DNA from: an uncultured Clostridia bacterium
Lineage (GTDB): Bacteria; Bacillota; Clostridia; Christensenellales; CAG-138
Length of the DNA: 14,399 bases
NCBI GenBank assembly: GCA_937894955.1
Contig: CALAXO010000128.1
Coordinates: forward strand, 1-14,399
Direction of reading: 5' to 3'
Shown here: positions 1 through 8,488 of the stretch, one piece after another
Layout: every line of letters starts with the position of its first letter
Position numbering within the stretch: the first letter of the stretch is position 1
The notes under the pieces: model-generated
Database searches by the model: none
What the model was told of the DNA's origin: nothing
Seen by the model: only the letters and a program-made list of their open reading frames with translations
Program-made: the position numbers and the translations under genes

Positions 1-1608
1 TATATAGCCGCCCCTCATTGGCGACTTGCCGGAACCGTCGAGTTGAGGCAAATTCTGGCGTGAAAGCGCAATAACGGAGGGAGCCGCCAACCTAAGCGCA
101 CTGAGGTATGCTGCCGCCGTCTCTCTGCCGTCCGCAGGACGGAAAACATATGTGTTCGGTTCTGCGCGGAACATATCCAGCTGTTCTATCGGCTGATGGG
201 TGGGACCGTCTTCTCCGACGCCTATGCTGTCGTGGGTCATAATGTAAAGCACACGCTGCTTCATCAGTGCAGAAAGACGCACCGCGGGCTTAAGATAATC
301 GGAAAAAACAAGGAAAGTTGCACAGAACGGCATCAAACCGCCGTAAAGTGAAATGCCGTTGCAGATTGCTGCCATAGCAAATTCGCGAACTCCAAAGTGG
401 ATATTCTTTCCCTGCGGTGTTTCTTTGCCGAAAAACTCGAATCCCTTCAACTCCGTGTTGTTGGACGGCGCAAGATCCGCACTGCCGCCGAACATGGATG
501 GGAAATACTTCACAAGTCTGTTGAGCACCGTACCGGAGCAGGAACGGGTCGCTGTTTTTTTGTTTTCAAACTCGAAAATGCTCTCATCGTTATAAAGTTC
601 TTCCGGCAATTCTGCGGCGTTCCAGCGGAGCAGCTCGGCATAGAGTTCCGGATAACGGTGCTCATATTCCGCAAGCATCGAATTGTAGGCATTTTCACGC
701 TCGCGATTATTTGCCGCAAAGTCAGCAAGATAGTCATATACCTCGGAAGGCACGGTGAAAGGTTCATAATCCCAGCCGATGGATTTTTTCCATTCGGAAA
801 TATTTTCTTCGCCCAAAGGCGAACCGTGAGAAGAGGCACTTCCCTGCTTGGGGGTGCCCTGTGCAATGTTCGTACTGACAATGATGATAGAGGGCTTTTT
901 GGTTTCATTCTTTGCGCTTTCAAGAGCATCGGCGATAAGCGTCATGTTTTCACCGTCATCAACGCTGATTACCTGCCAGCCGTAACTCTCGAAACGTTTA
1001 CGGACGTCTTCACAAAAAGTAATATCCGTGCTGCCTTCAATAGTTATTCTGTTGCTGTCATAAAGCGCAATCAGCTTGCCAAGCTCCAGCGTCCCTGCAA
1101 GAGATGCCGCTTCCGAAGCTACGCCTTCCATCATGCAGCCGTCACCCATGAGCACATATGTGTTATTGTCGTATACACGGAATTCATCGCGGTTGAATAC
1201 CGAAGCGAGATGCTTCTCTGCCATCGCCATACCGACAGCCATTGCGAATCCCTGTCCGAGCGGTCCGGTTGTGGCTCCGATTCCCGCAATGCTGCCGTAC
1301 TCGGGATGTCCCGCTGTTTTGCTGCCGAGCTGGCGGAAATTCTTGATGTCATCAATGGATACATCGTAGCCGAAAAGGTGAAGAATCGAATACTCAAGCA
1401 TGGATGCATGACCTGCGCTCAGAACAAATCTGTCACGGCCGCGCCATGAAGGATTTTCGGGGTTGTGCCGCATTTGTTTAAAAACGGAAAGAGCCATCGG
1501 TGCTGCATCGATAGCAAGTCCCGGATGCCCGCTGTTCGCTTTTTGAACGGCATCTGCAACGAGAGTGCGGATTGTGTTTATTGTACGCTTGTCAAGGTTA
1601 GTACTCAT
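1..1608 (-). CDS. tkt: transketolase (C-terminus beyond window edge)
   Basis: Thiamine-diphosphate enzyme of the non-oxidative pentose phosphate pathway. It moves two-carbon ketol units between sugar phosphates such as fructose-6-phosphate, xylulose-5-phosphate, ribose-5-phosphate and erythrose-4-phosphate in the cytoplasm. The minus-strand frame is open from the ATG at 1608-1606 to base 1, giving the first 536 residues of a family usually near 660, so the stop lies outside the window. Visible family marks are NSGHPG near residue 25, the ThDP motif GDG at 155-157 followed by MMEGVASEA, the catalytic Glu in VREFAM at about 409, and GEDGPTHQPIEQL with its conserved His at about 471. The start is supported by the near-exact N-terminal family pattern (DKRTINTIRTLVADAVQ) and a GGAG about 10 bases upstream. 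It is transcribed divergently from the NlpC/P60 gene. No frameshift or missing key residue is seen. Confidence 0.97.
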   Translation of the reverse strand, partial: MSTNLDKRTINTIRTLVADAVQKANSGHPGLAIDAAPMALSVFKQMRHNPENPSWRGRDRFVLSAGHASMLEYSILHLFGYDVSIDDIKNFRQLGSKTAGHPEYGSIAGIGATTGPLGQGFAMAVGMAMAEKHLASVFNRDEFRVYDNNTYVLMGDGCMMEGVASEAASLAGTLELGKLIALYDSNRITIEGSTDITFCEDVRKRFESYGWQVISVDDGENMTLIADALESAKNETKKPSIIIVSTNIAQGTPKQGSASSHGSPLGEENISEWKKSIGWDYEPFTVPSEVYDYLADFAANNRERENAYNSMLAEYEHRYPELYAELLRWNAAELPEELYNDESIFEFENKKTATRSCSGTVLNRLVKYFPSMFGGSADLAPSNNTELKGFEFFGKETPQGKNIHFGVREFAMAAICNGISLYGGLMPFCATFLVFSDYLKPAVRLSALMKQRVLYIMTHDSIGVGEDGPTHQPIEQLDMFRAEPNTYVFRPADGRETAAAYLSALRLAAPSVIALSRQNLPQLDGSGKSPMRGGYI

Positions 1609-1659
1609 GCTTTCGTGTCTCCGTGTCATGTTTTTTCGTCGCATTCTGCGGCAATTATA

Positions 1660-1688
1660 ATTATACAGCCGTTTTCGTGCTTTTACAA
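1660..1688 (-). promoter_or_regulatory. sigma-A-type promoter for transketolase
   Basis: On the minus strand, TTGTAA (1688-1683, 4 of 6 consensus) lies 17 bases before a perfect TATAAT (1665-1660). The predicted transcript starts about 45 bases before the transketolase ATG. A second TATAAT overlaps just downstream, so the exact -10 is uncertain. Confidence 0.7.
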
Positions 1689-1853
1689 CCGAATTTGCGA
1701 TATATTTATTTGAATATCGAACGCATCGCAGTCAAAGTACGTATATATTTCGGAAACAAATGTCTTATAAATTTATGTGAACATTAATTTTGAATTTAAC
1801 TAGATGATATTTTTCCAACTTTCTTTATGCAGACACTGATTTCCGATTTCTTA

Positions 1854-1882
1854 TGGAAAAAAGTGTTGTTTTGCTGTATAAT
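1854..1882 (+). promoter_or_regulatory. sigma-A-type promoter for the NlpC/P60 gene
   Basis: TGGAAA (1854-1859, 4 of 6 consensus), a 17-base spacer and a perfect TATAAT (1877-1882). The transcript would start near 1889, about 33 bases before the ATG. The ribosome binding site GAGGTG is at 1906-1911, ten bases before the start codon. Confidence 0.7.
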
Positions 1883-1921
1883 AAAGACAATCAAACAAGA
1901 GATTCGAGGTGAATCTGCAAA

Positions 1922-3280
1922 ATGAAAAAAATCAGGGATTCAAAACATTCTTTGCAAAAAAAAGCTTCCGTGTCTGCCGGCAGCTGCCTTCGGTCAGTGT
2001 GCCTTCCCGCCATGCTTGTTCTGTTTTTAATACTGTTCTCATTTATTTTTATAAGCGTAAACTACCGAAGCCTTGATGTTTCGGCTTTACCGAACACAAC
2101 TTCAAATCCCGACAATGACCTTTCGTTTTTCGATACGATGCCTGCAACGCCTGCGCCAAACAATGCGGGCTCGGTGCATCAAACCAAATACGAAATAGTT
2201 CCGGGCAAGGTATACAAACTCGGAGATTGTGACAAGCATGTAAGTGATATGCAGCAAAGGCTTATGCTGCTTGGGTACTTGTCTTCCGATGAACCTTCTG
2301 ACGTTTTTAATGAACCGCTCGAACAAGCTGTTAAGCTTTTTCAACGTGCAAATCATTTGGCGCAAAGCGGAGAGGCAGATGAGGCTCTTCTCCGTCTGCT
2401 TTATTCGGATGCACCCATCGAATATGTTATTGAATACGGCAACGTCGGAAACGATGTTCGAATGCTTCAGGAACGCTTGATGCAGCTCGGATACTATTCC
2501 GAAAAAATCAACGGCTATTTCGGTACAGCAACTCGGACTGCTGTTGAGCAATTTCGACTGAGCAACAATCTGCCTGAAAGCAGCGTTGTGGACACTGAAG
2601 CTTTTAATTTGATCTTTTCTGCTTATGCGGTGAATGACGGCAGCCTTTCCTTCGAGACCGGTGAACCGTATTATACCGTTTCCCCCGCTCCCTCCCCGGT
2701 TCCGTCATCATTGCCGACGCCCGCTGCTTCCCCAATTCCCACATCGCCTCCCGTTCTGGCTCCAACGCCATCGCCAAAACCAACGGCAATTGCAACTGAT
2801 TCCGCCGCACCGACGGCAACCCCGACACCGTCACCGAGACCCACACCGGTTCCCACACCGTCGCCTGCGCCAACCCCGACACCGTCGCCTGCGCCGTCAC
2901 AAGGACTTGAACAATTCATAGATGCATTATATTCGCAACTCGGCAAGCCGTATGTGTTCGGCAGCTCCGGCCCTGATTCGTTCGACTGTTCCGGACTTGT
3001 TTACTATTGTCTGCGCCGGGCAGGACTGAACATAGGCAGACTTAACGCCGCCGGTTATTCAAACTATGCAGGCTGGCAGCGAATCGACGGCAAAGAAAAC
3101 CTTATTCGCGGGGATCTTGTTTTCTTTTACGATGATGCTTATTCCCGAATTTCACATGTAGGTGTTTATCTCGGAAACAACAGTTTTCTCCATGCTTCTG
3201 CAACAGCGGGTTCGGTTGTGATTTCAAATGCGGGCAATTGGTTCAATACCCATTTTGCATGGGGCAGACGGGTTTTTTAA
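1922..3280 (+). CDS. membrane-anchored NlpC/P60 peptidoglycan hydrolase with two PG-binding domains
   Basis: Extracellular cysteine peptidase of the NlpC/P60 family, expected to cut peptide stems of peptidoglycan. The 452-residue protein has a short basic cytoplasmic N-terminus, a membrane segment or uncleaved signal at about 28-46, and two PG_binding_1-like helical repeats at about 97-162 and 168-233 (each with a LQ.RL..LGY pattern). A Thr/Pro/Ser linker runs from about 253 to 326, and a C-terminal NlpC/P60 domain from about 328 to 452. The catalytic Cys is in FDCSGLVYYC (Cys356). The His is in SHVGVYLG (His412), and the third polar residue is likely His424 in FLHAS. The start has GAGGTG ten bases upstream. 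It has its own promoter and no clear terminator before fbp, so some readthrough into fbp is possible. Known of the family: such enzymes act in cell separation, growth or spore-related wall turnover. The specific role here is not visible. Confidence 0.93.
   Translation: MKKIRDSKHSLQKKASVSAGSCLRSVCLPAMLVLFLILFSFIFISVNYRSLDVSALPNTTSNPDNDLSFFDTMPATPAPNNAGSVHQTKYEIVPGKVYKLGDCDKHVSDMQQRLMLLGYLSSDEPSDVFNEPLEQAVKLFQRANHLAQSGEADEALLRLLYSDAPIEYVIEYGNVGNDVRMLQERLMQLGYYSEKINGYFGTATRTAVEQFRLSNNLPESSVVDTEAFNLIFSAYAVNDGSLSFETGEPYYTVSPAPSPVPSSLPTPAASPIPTSPPVLAPTPSPKPTAIATDSAAPTATPTPSPRPTPVPTPSPAPTPTPSPAPSQGLEQFIDALYSQLGKPYVFGSSGPDSFDCSGLVYYCLRRAGLNIGRLNAAGYSNYAGWQRIDGKENLIRGDLVFFYDDAYSRISHVGVYLGNNSFLHASATAGSVVISNAGNWFNTHFAWGRRVF
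2855..2895 (+). repeat. 24-base tandem repeat within the TP/SP linker
   Basis: The 17-base unit ACACCGTCGCCTGCGCC occurs at 2855-2871 and exactly again at 2879-2895, a 24-base period that keeps the reading frame. It encodes the repeated TPSPAPTP-type linker of the NlpC/P60 protein. Similar but less exact units lie just upstream (from about 2815). Slippage here would change linker length by eight residues without breaking the gene. Confidence 0.85.
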
Positions 3281-3342
3281 GTTCCGCTGACATCGATATG
3301 CAGAAAACAATCCCTCCCCGAGTCGAAATGAATGTGCAGGGG

Positions 3343-3371
3343 TTGATTAAAATAAAAGAAGATGTTATACT
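3343..3371 (+). promoter_or_regulatory. extended -10 promoter for fbp
   Basis: TTGATT (3343-3348), a 17-base spacer and TATACT (3366-3371). The spacer ends in TGT, giving the extended -10 form TGnTATACT. The predicted start near 3378 leaves a leader of about 77 bases before the ATG at 3455. Confidence 0.78.
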
Positions 3372-3454
3372 TGCTTAAATAAGCGCACAGTCAGCTTCTG
3401 TCTGTTCTTTGTGTGCATAATGTTGATGAGGAATATTTAATATCGGAGGTATTC

Positions 3455-5482
3455 ATGAACACGGCATTCACCGAAAAAGAACTCAATGAAAACTATCTTT
3501 TCCTTACCCAACTTGCAAAAACTTTTCCTACAGTCGAATACGCAATGACCGAGATCGTTAACCTCAGCTCAATTCTTGCGCTGCCGAAACCGACGGAGCA
3601 TTTCATGAGTGATCTTCATGGTCAGGGCGATGCATTCGAACATATTTTGAATAATGCATCGGGCGTTATTCGCCGTGAAATTGAACGACTTTTTGTTGAC
3701 AGGCTCAGTTATGATGAGCGTGAAACGCTCGCAACAATTGTATACTATCCAAAGCAGAAAATTAAGCTTGAACTTGAAAACGTTGAGGACACAGATGCAT
3801 GGTACAAGGCAACGCTGCGCAACCTCATCGTTCTCGGACGCAAAATCAGCAGCAAGTATACCCGTTCAAGGCTGCGCAAAACGCTTGATCCTCGATTTTC
3901 TTATATCATCGAGGAACTTCTCACCGCACGTGTAAACTTCCATGATCTTGACGGCTACTACGACGAGATTTTCGACTCCATCATTCGCCATGCTTACGCA
4001 GAACGTGTAATTGTTGCTCTTACGGATGCCATCAAAAAGCTTGCCGTTGATAAACTTCATATAGTAGGAGATATTTACGACCGCGGAACAGAACCTCATC
4101 GTATCCTCGACCTGCTTTTAAAGCATCCGTCCGTTGATATACAGTGGGGTAACCATGATATACTTTGGATGGGTGCCGCACTCGGCGAAAAAACCTGCAT
4201 TACCGGCGTGTTGACAAACAGTTTCCGTCACGGCAATCTGGACCTTATCGAGAACGTCTACGGAATCAATCTGCGTCACCTGCTGATGTTTGCACAAAGC
4301 ACATATAAGAGCGCGCTGCATTTTCGTCCGCGCAAGACTTCATCGGAAGCATACTACGATAATCCCGAAGTCAATATCCGCGCAAAGCTGCATAAGGCGA
4401 TTTTCGTTATCATGCATAAACTCGAGGGGCAGCTCATAATGCGAAACCCGAACTATAAGCTTGACCATCGCCTGTTTTTGGACACGATCGACAGAGTGAA
4501 CAGCACAGTCACGATTGACGGCATCACTTATCCTATCAAGGACGCCGATTTCCCGACGATCAACCCGGATGATCCGTATTCTTTGACCGATGAAGAGGAA
4601 ACCATAATCAACGAGCTGCGTGATTCTTTTCTCAACAGTCCGACTCTGCAAAAACACATCAAGTTCTTTATCGACAAGGGTGAACTCTATCGCATTGAGA
4701 ACAACAACCTGATGTTCCATGCACTTGTTCCGCTTAATGAGGATGGCAGCTTTAAAGCAGTCGATTTCGGCGACGGTGTTCCCCGCAGCGGCAAGCAGAT
4801 GTTCGATTATATTGATGCTGAAGTAAAGCGGCTTTATTTTGCCGAACCTTCGATGCGAAAAACCCATGAGCTTGATCTTTTGTGGTATCTCTGGTGCGGA
4901 CCCGATTCCCCGCTGTTCGGCAAGAATAAAATGACAACTTTCGAGCGTGTTGAAATCGATGACAGCAAGTCCCACAAAGAGAAGCGCAATGCTTACTACA
5001 AATATCAGGATACAAAGGATCTTGCAATTCGAATTCTTAACGAGTTCGGCATCACGGATACGGATCGTGCTGTAATTGTCAACGGGCATATTCCGGTTGA
5101 AAAAATTAACGGTGAGAATCCGATTAAAGCGGGCGGAAGTCTTATTGTCATTGACGGCGGCTTCTCAAAGTACTATCAAAAAACAACAGGTATTGCCGGA
5201 TACACACTCGTTTATGATTCACGCGGGTTGTATATCGTTGCGCATGAACCCTTTGTGAGCTTTGAAAAAGCCATTCGTGAAAACATGGATATCCACTCAA
5301 CCACAGAGGTTGAAAACATCCTTGCGACAAAGGGTCAAATGCGTGTCAGCGATTGCGACAAAGGGATTGAACTTCGTGAGCAGATTCGACAGTTGGAAAT
5401 GCTTATTGCCGCTTTTGAATGCGGCCTCATAAAAGAAAACAACCGCTATCGAATGGTAAAGGTGCCGCTGAACAATAACTAA
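3455..5482 (+). CDS. fbp: fructose-1,6-bisphosphatase, class III (Firmicutes type)
   Basis: Hydrolyses fructose-1,6-bisphosphate to fructose-6-phosphate and phosphate, the committed step of gluconeogenesis, in the cytoplasm. The 675-residue product matches the roughly 670-residue length of the Bacillus-type enzyme. It carries a metallophosphoesterase metal-binding set: SDLHGQGD at 52-59, VGDIYDRG at 204-211 and WGNHD at 231-235, with a later NGHIPV and a GGFSKYY segment. The frame is open upstream to a GTG at 3413, but I place the start at the ATG at 3455 because GGAGGT (3445-3450) sits directly before it. The upstream 14 codons have no ribosome site. It has its own promoter and is closed by a terminator 20 bases after the stop. 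Function fits with the neighbouring transketolase, which uses fructose-6-phosphate. Nothing is missing or broken. Confidence 0.96.
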   Translation: MNTAFTEKELNENYLFLTQLAKTFPTVEYAMTEIVNLSSILALPKPTEHFMSDLHGQGDAFEHILNNASGVIRREIERLFVDRLSYDERETLATIVYYPKQKIKLELENVEDTDAWYKATLRNLIVLGRKISSKYTRSRLRKTLDPRFSYIIEELLTARVNFHDLDGYYDEIFDSIIRHAYAERVIVALTDAIKKLAVDKLHIVGDIYDRGTEPHRILDLLLKHPSVDIQWGNHDILWMGAALGEKTCITGVLTNSFRHGNLDLIENVYGINLRHLLMFAQSTYKSALHFRPRKTSSEAYYDNPEVNIRAKLHKAIFVIMHKLEGQLIMRNPNYKLDHRLFLDTIDRVNSTVTIDGITYPIKDADFPTINPDDPYSLTDEEETIINELRDSFLNSPTLQKHIKFFIDKGELYRIENNNLMFHALVPLNEDGSFKAVDFGDGVPRSGKQMFDYIDAEVKRLYFAEPSMRKTHELDLLWYLWCGPDSPLFGKNKMTTFERVEIDDSKSHKEKRNAYYKYQDTKDLAIRILNEFGITDTDRAVIVNGHIPVEKINGENPIKAGGSLIVIDGGFSKYYQKTTGIAGYTLVYDSRGLYIVAHEPFVSFEKAIRENMDIHSTTEVENILATKGQMRVSDCDKGIELREQIRQLEMLIAAFECGLIKENNRYRMVKVPLNNN

Positions 5483-5502
5483 TAACAATTCAAATATTAA
5501 TC

Positions 5503-5534
5503 ATCGGGAATGCTCAATCGGCATTCCCGATTTT
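5503..5534 (+). terminator. intrinsic terminator after fbp, abutting the next gene's ribosome site
   Basis: Perfect 11-base inverted repeat ATCGGGAATGC (5503-5513) and GCATTCCCGAT (5521-5531) with a 7-base loop, followed by a short T run (5531-5534). The T run is only four bases, so termination may be incomplete. The next gene's AAAGGA begins three bases later. Confidence 0.8.
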
Positions 5535-5547
5535 GGAAAGGAACATC

Positions 5548-6342
5548 ATGTTTATCAACGACAGCATTCTGCATATTGCTATGCAGCAATCCGCAATTGA
5601 GTACAATTGCGCTATGGATGCTTTTATGCAGCAGCAGAGCATTATAACCCTGCCCTGCGCATCAACTGCCGCAAGAAAATACCTCGATGTACCGTTCCGC
5701 TGCTCGCTTGTTTCTTACGGAAAAAATGTCGTAGCTTGTGCGGAAAAAGTGCTGCATAATGAACTCATACAATATCTCGACAGGCATAAGCTCTATCGCT
5801 GCCTTACAAGCCCCGCCGTTTTTGAACTGAACGAAATCCTGGCCCCTGCGGGATTAAAGGTCGGATACATGAGCGAGTATTTCCTGCCCGATGTTTCCAA
5901 ATTGCAAACTTTTCCGCCCGTTAATGACAATTTTGAATTGCATCGACTCGAGCAAAATGATTTTGCTTCTTTGTATCTCCCTCAATGGAGTCATGCTCTT
6001 TGCAGCGAACGCAAAGAACTTGATATTCTCGGCATGGCCGCGTATGACTTGAATACCCGTGATAAATTAACCGGCGAGCCAAAGCTTATCGGTTTAGCGG
6101 CTTGTTCCACGGACTGTGAAGATATGTGGCAGATAGGTATCGATATTCTGCCTGAATATCGAGGATTGAAGCTTGCTCCCGCATTAACAAGCCGGCTTTC
6201 GGACGAGATATTTAAATGTGGAAAGATACCGTTCTATTGCGCTTCATGGGCAAACATTCCGTCCGTTAGAAATGCTGCCGCAAGCGGGTTCCGTCCGGCG
6301 TGGGTGGAGCTTTCAACTTTGCCGATATCCGAAACCGTTTAA
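5548..6342 (+). CDS. GNAT-family N-acetyltransferase
   Basis: Predicted acyl-CoA-dependent acetyltransferase of 264 residues; substrate unknown. The recognisable GNAT part is the C-terminal third. LIGLAACSTD at about 180-189 looks like strand 4. IGIDILPEYRGLKLA at 196-210 is motif A with the CoA pyrophosphate loop. WANIPSVRNAAASGFRP at 234-250 matches motif B, where a helix and conserved Asn/Gly precede the last strand. The loop has Lys (208) where many relatives have a second Gly. The N-terminal half (1-125) is not a standard GNAT fold by eye and may be a degenerate second GNAT or a family-specific domain. The start is the ATG at 5548, with AAAGGA five bases upstream; an upstream TTG in frame lies inside the fbp terminator and is rejected. 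There is no obvious own promoter, so expression may come from readthrough of the fbp terminator. The gene ends before a bidirectional terminator. Confidence 0.85.
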   Translation: MFINDSILHIAMQQSAIEYNCAMDAFMQQQSIITLPCASTAARKYLDVPFRCSLVSYGKNVVACAEKVLHNELIQYLDRHKLYRCLTSPAVFELNEILAPAGLKVGYMSEYFLPDVSKLQTFPPVNDNFELHRLEQNDFASLYLPQWSHALCSERKELDILGMAAYDLNTRDKLTGEPKLIGLAACSTDCEDMWQIGIDILPEYRGLKLAPALTSRLSDEIFKCGKIPFYCASWANIPSVRNAAASGFRPAWVELSTLPISETV

Positions 6343-6366
6343 AAGCCTTTATTATATTTAAAAGTT

Positions 6367-6400
6367 AAAGCCGACCCGGGATTTTTCCGGGTCAGCTTTT
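6367..6400. terminator. bidirectional intrinsic terminator between convergent genes
   Basis: AAAGC-C-GACCCGG (6367-6379) pairs with CCGGGTC-A-GCTTT (6387-6399), a 12-of-13 base stem with a 7-base loop. T runs follow on the plus side (6397-6400), and the minus side reads CTTTAACTTTT. It lies between the convergent acetyltransferase (plus) and carboxypeptidase (minus) genes and can serve both. Confidence 0.88.
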
Positions 6401-6460
6401 GAAAAATCAATGTAGTTTCCAAATTCATTTGCTAAATAATTCGGGTTTTCTCAGCTATCG

Positions 6461-8488
6461 TCACGCTCTGCGTCTTCTGCGCCGTCCGCCTGTGGACCGG
6501 AAAGTCGAAGCTCTGCGGCGCCTGCCGCGGCGCCCCCCGCCTATACGCTGCGCAAGAATGCGGATGAAGATTATTATCACAAGCAGCAGGACGAACACAA
6601 GAATCCAGAAAATAACACCGCTGCCTGCCTTACGAGACAGAAATCTCGAACCGTTGCTTATGTAATATCCATTGCTTTGACTGTTAAACTGCCAGACCAT
6701 CTTATCTGAAACACCGGTTGTTATCGTATCATTTGCACCGATTTGAACAGCGACCGCCGAGCGAGTTCCGTCTCGGCTGTCTGAACAAAGAGCCATGCCG
6801 TCCGAAACTATAACATATGATGCACCATCCGTTACAAAGTCGGTCAATACATAGTATGCAGAACCGTTGCTGTCGTAAAAACGACGGTAAAGATCGATGC
6901 GTGAAGTTGTGTCTGCGGTTGCCGCGGCACGAAAAACTCCATTGTCACAGTACAGATAATGCCACTCAATGTTGTTCATTGTGTACAATGTGTGGTCGTA
7001 ATAAACCCAAACGCTGTATTGATCACTGCCCGGCGTGCGCTGAAAGCTGAGATTGCTGTTTTTGCCGCTTCCCGGCGGAGGCGTTGATGAAATAAACGCC
7101 GTGACATGCGGTTCGATTGTTGTTTCGGACGAAGCTGCAACGTCACGCATTGCGACAAGATCAACTTTTGTCGGGTTCTGCGCGTAAAAAAGGTATTCAA
7201 CAAATCCCACAACATCGCCCGCTTTAATCGGAGCAACGGCCTTATCGGTGTTGATTTTGACGATAATGCCGGACGGATCGCTTTTTATTGCGTTGAGATA
7301 CTGTTTGGAGCCTTTAATCATTAACCCGCTGAGATCAGCTGTTGCTTTCAGTTTGCCGTAGTCCGAGTCAAACGGAGAAAAACCGGCTGTTTGGATTTCA
7401 AACTCGGATTGCAGCCCGAATTCGGTTATGGGCATTGAGCAATAATTCTGATATCCCCAATCATAAAGCTTTTTTGCAACTTCATAACGATAAAATTTGC
7501 TTGTAGTGTTGTTGTTGTCGCCAAATTGAACGGCAATCAGAGTAATATCATCCTTTCGGCATGCGCTGATAAGGCAATAACCCGCATAGTTGGTCTCGCC
7601 TGTTTTGCCTCCGATGCAGTATTTATAAAGAAAACTCTGATTATCGCCTGTTTTATTTGAAATCAGTCTGTTAGAGTTTTCAAAGTGCATTCCCTGCGGG
7701 TGCTGGTTCGTGGGAGCAACATCGTATTCGGCCGTGGCAATTACCTTTGCGAAAACAGGGTTTCGCAGTGCATAGCGCATCAATACCGCAAAGTCATATG
7801 CCGTTGTGTAATGATTATCGTCATGGCGGCCGTCAACAGTAACAAAATGCGTTGAATTCATGCCGAGTTCCGCTGCCTTTTGATTCATAAGGTCAACGAA
7901 TTTCGGAATTAACTCAGACGGTTCGGTATCCTGCCCGAAAACCTCATATGAAGTCTCCATTGCAAGCGCTTTTGCGGCATCATTGCCCGAACGCATCATC
8001 AAGCCGTAAAGAATATCCATAAGCGGAATAGTTTCATTCGCTTTAAGCCCCATTAAGGAGCTTGTGGGGCCAAAGCCCGAAACCGGACGCCAGCCAAGTG
8101 TAACAACACGGTTCATGTCTTTGATGTTTTCAAGCGCAACAATCGCTGTCATAACTTTTGTTGTGCTTGCAGGGAAAGCACGCGAATAGGCATCACGCTG
8201 ATACAGCAAGGCACCTGTTTCGGCTTCCATAAGCGCAATATAGGGCGTTGTCACATCTGCAAAAGCATCCTCAACCGCTACAGGAACAGGAGTTGCCTCC
8301 GGCTCATCTGTTGCGGCGGGTTCTGTCGTCGGTGTCGGCGCGATTGTTGCTGCCGGAACATCTGTTGCTGCCGATACGTCCGTTGTCGTCGGCTCACCCG
8401 TTGATGCAGCAGCCGAAAACATCGGCAACGCAAAAGCAACCGAAATAATCATTGCAAAGCAAAGAAAAATACAAAAAAAACGCTTCAT
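6461..8488 (-). CDS. D-Ala-D-Ala carboxypeptidase (peptidase S11, DacA-like) with C-terminal extension, membrane anchor and Arg-rich tail
   Basis: Low-molecular-weight penicillin-binding protein that removes the terminal D-Ala from peptidoglycan pentapeptides outside the membrane. The 675-residue product has a signal peptide (1-28), a Thr/Ala/Pro linker (about 31-72), and a serine peptidase domain with all three motifs: STTK at 108-111, SGN at 167-169, KTG at 295-297. A PBP5_C-like beta segment follows at about 380-452 (APIKAGDVVGFVEY). A further region at about 478-620 is rich in aromatic beta-strand patterns such as YVLTDFVTDGASYVIVSDG and has no sure assignment. Then comes a membrane segment at about 625-645 and a 30-residue tail dense in Arg. 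This extra half makes it much longer than the usual 380-450 residues. The ATG has only a weak GGAAG about 19 bases upstream, but the signal peptide fits. It is transcribed alone from a promoter at 8621-8649. Confidence 0.94.
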   Translation of the reverse strand: MKRFFCIFLCFAMIISVAFALPMFSAAASTGEPTTTDVSAATDVPAATIAPTPTTEPAATDEPEATPVPVAVEDAFADVTTPYIALMEAETGALLYQRDAYSRAFPASTTKVMTAIVALENIKDMNRVVTLGWRPVSGFGPTSSLMGLKANETIPLMDILYGLMMRSGNDAAKALAMETSYEVFGQDTEPSELIPKFVDLMNQKAAELGMNSTHFVTVDGRHDDNHYTTAYDFAVLMRYALRNPVFAKVIATAEYDVAPTNQHPQGMHFENSNRLISNKTGDNQSFLYKYCIGGKTGETNYAGYCLISACRKDDITLIAVQFGDNNNTTSKFYRYEVAKKLYDWGYQNYCSMPITEFGLQSEFEIQTAGFSPFDSDYGKLKATADLSGLMIKGSKQYLNAIKSDPSGIIVKINTDKAVAPIKAGDVVGFVEYLFYAQNPTKVDLVAMRDVAASSETTIEPHVTAFISSTPPPGSGKNSNLSFQRTPGSDQYSVWVYYDHTLYTMNNIEWHYLYCDNGVFRAAATADTTSRIDLYRRFYDSNGSAYYVLTDFVTDGASYVIVSDGMALCSDSRDGTRSAVAVQIGANDTITTGVSDKMVWQFNSQSNGYYISNGSRFLSRKAGSGVIFWILVFVLLLVIIIFIRILAQRIGGGRRGRRRRASTFRSTGGRRRRRRA

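Larger units (their letters stand above)
1609..1921. other. divergent intergenic region, tkt / NlpC
   Basis: AT-rich spacer of about 313 bases between two divergent genes. It holds the minus-strand transketolase promoter (1660-1688) and the plus-strand promoter of the hydrolase (1854-1882). Between them, about 1690-1850, I see no convincing gene, RNA or operator. Confidence 0.7.

Noticed and set aside
397..1449. Open plus-strand frame of 350 codons
   Set aside because: It lies fully opposite transketolase, whose minus-strand frame shows all the enzyme's motifs. The plus-strand translation has no recognisable pattern and no ribosome site.
2604..2946. Overlapping frames on both strands with Gly/Val- or Arg/His-rich products
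   Set aside because: They are by-products of the repetitive TP/SP linker of the NlpC/P60 gene read in other frames.
3413..3454. GTG start giving a 14-residue longer FBPase
   Set aside because: A strong GGAGGT lies right before the ATG at 3455 and the added residues do not fit the family N-terminus.
4340..5089. Open minus-strand frame of 249 codons
   Set aside because: It is antisense to the clear fbp gene and shows no family pattern; long antisense frames are common opposite genes of this codon use.
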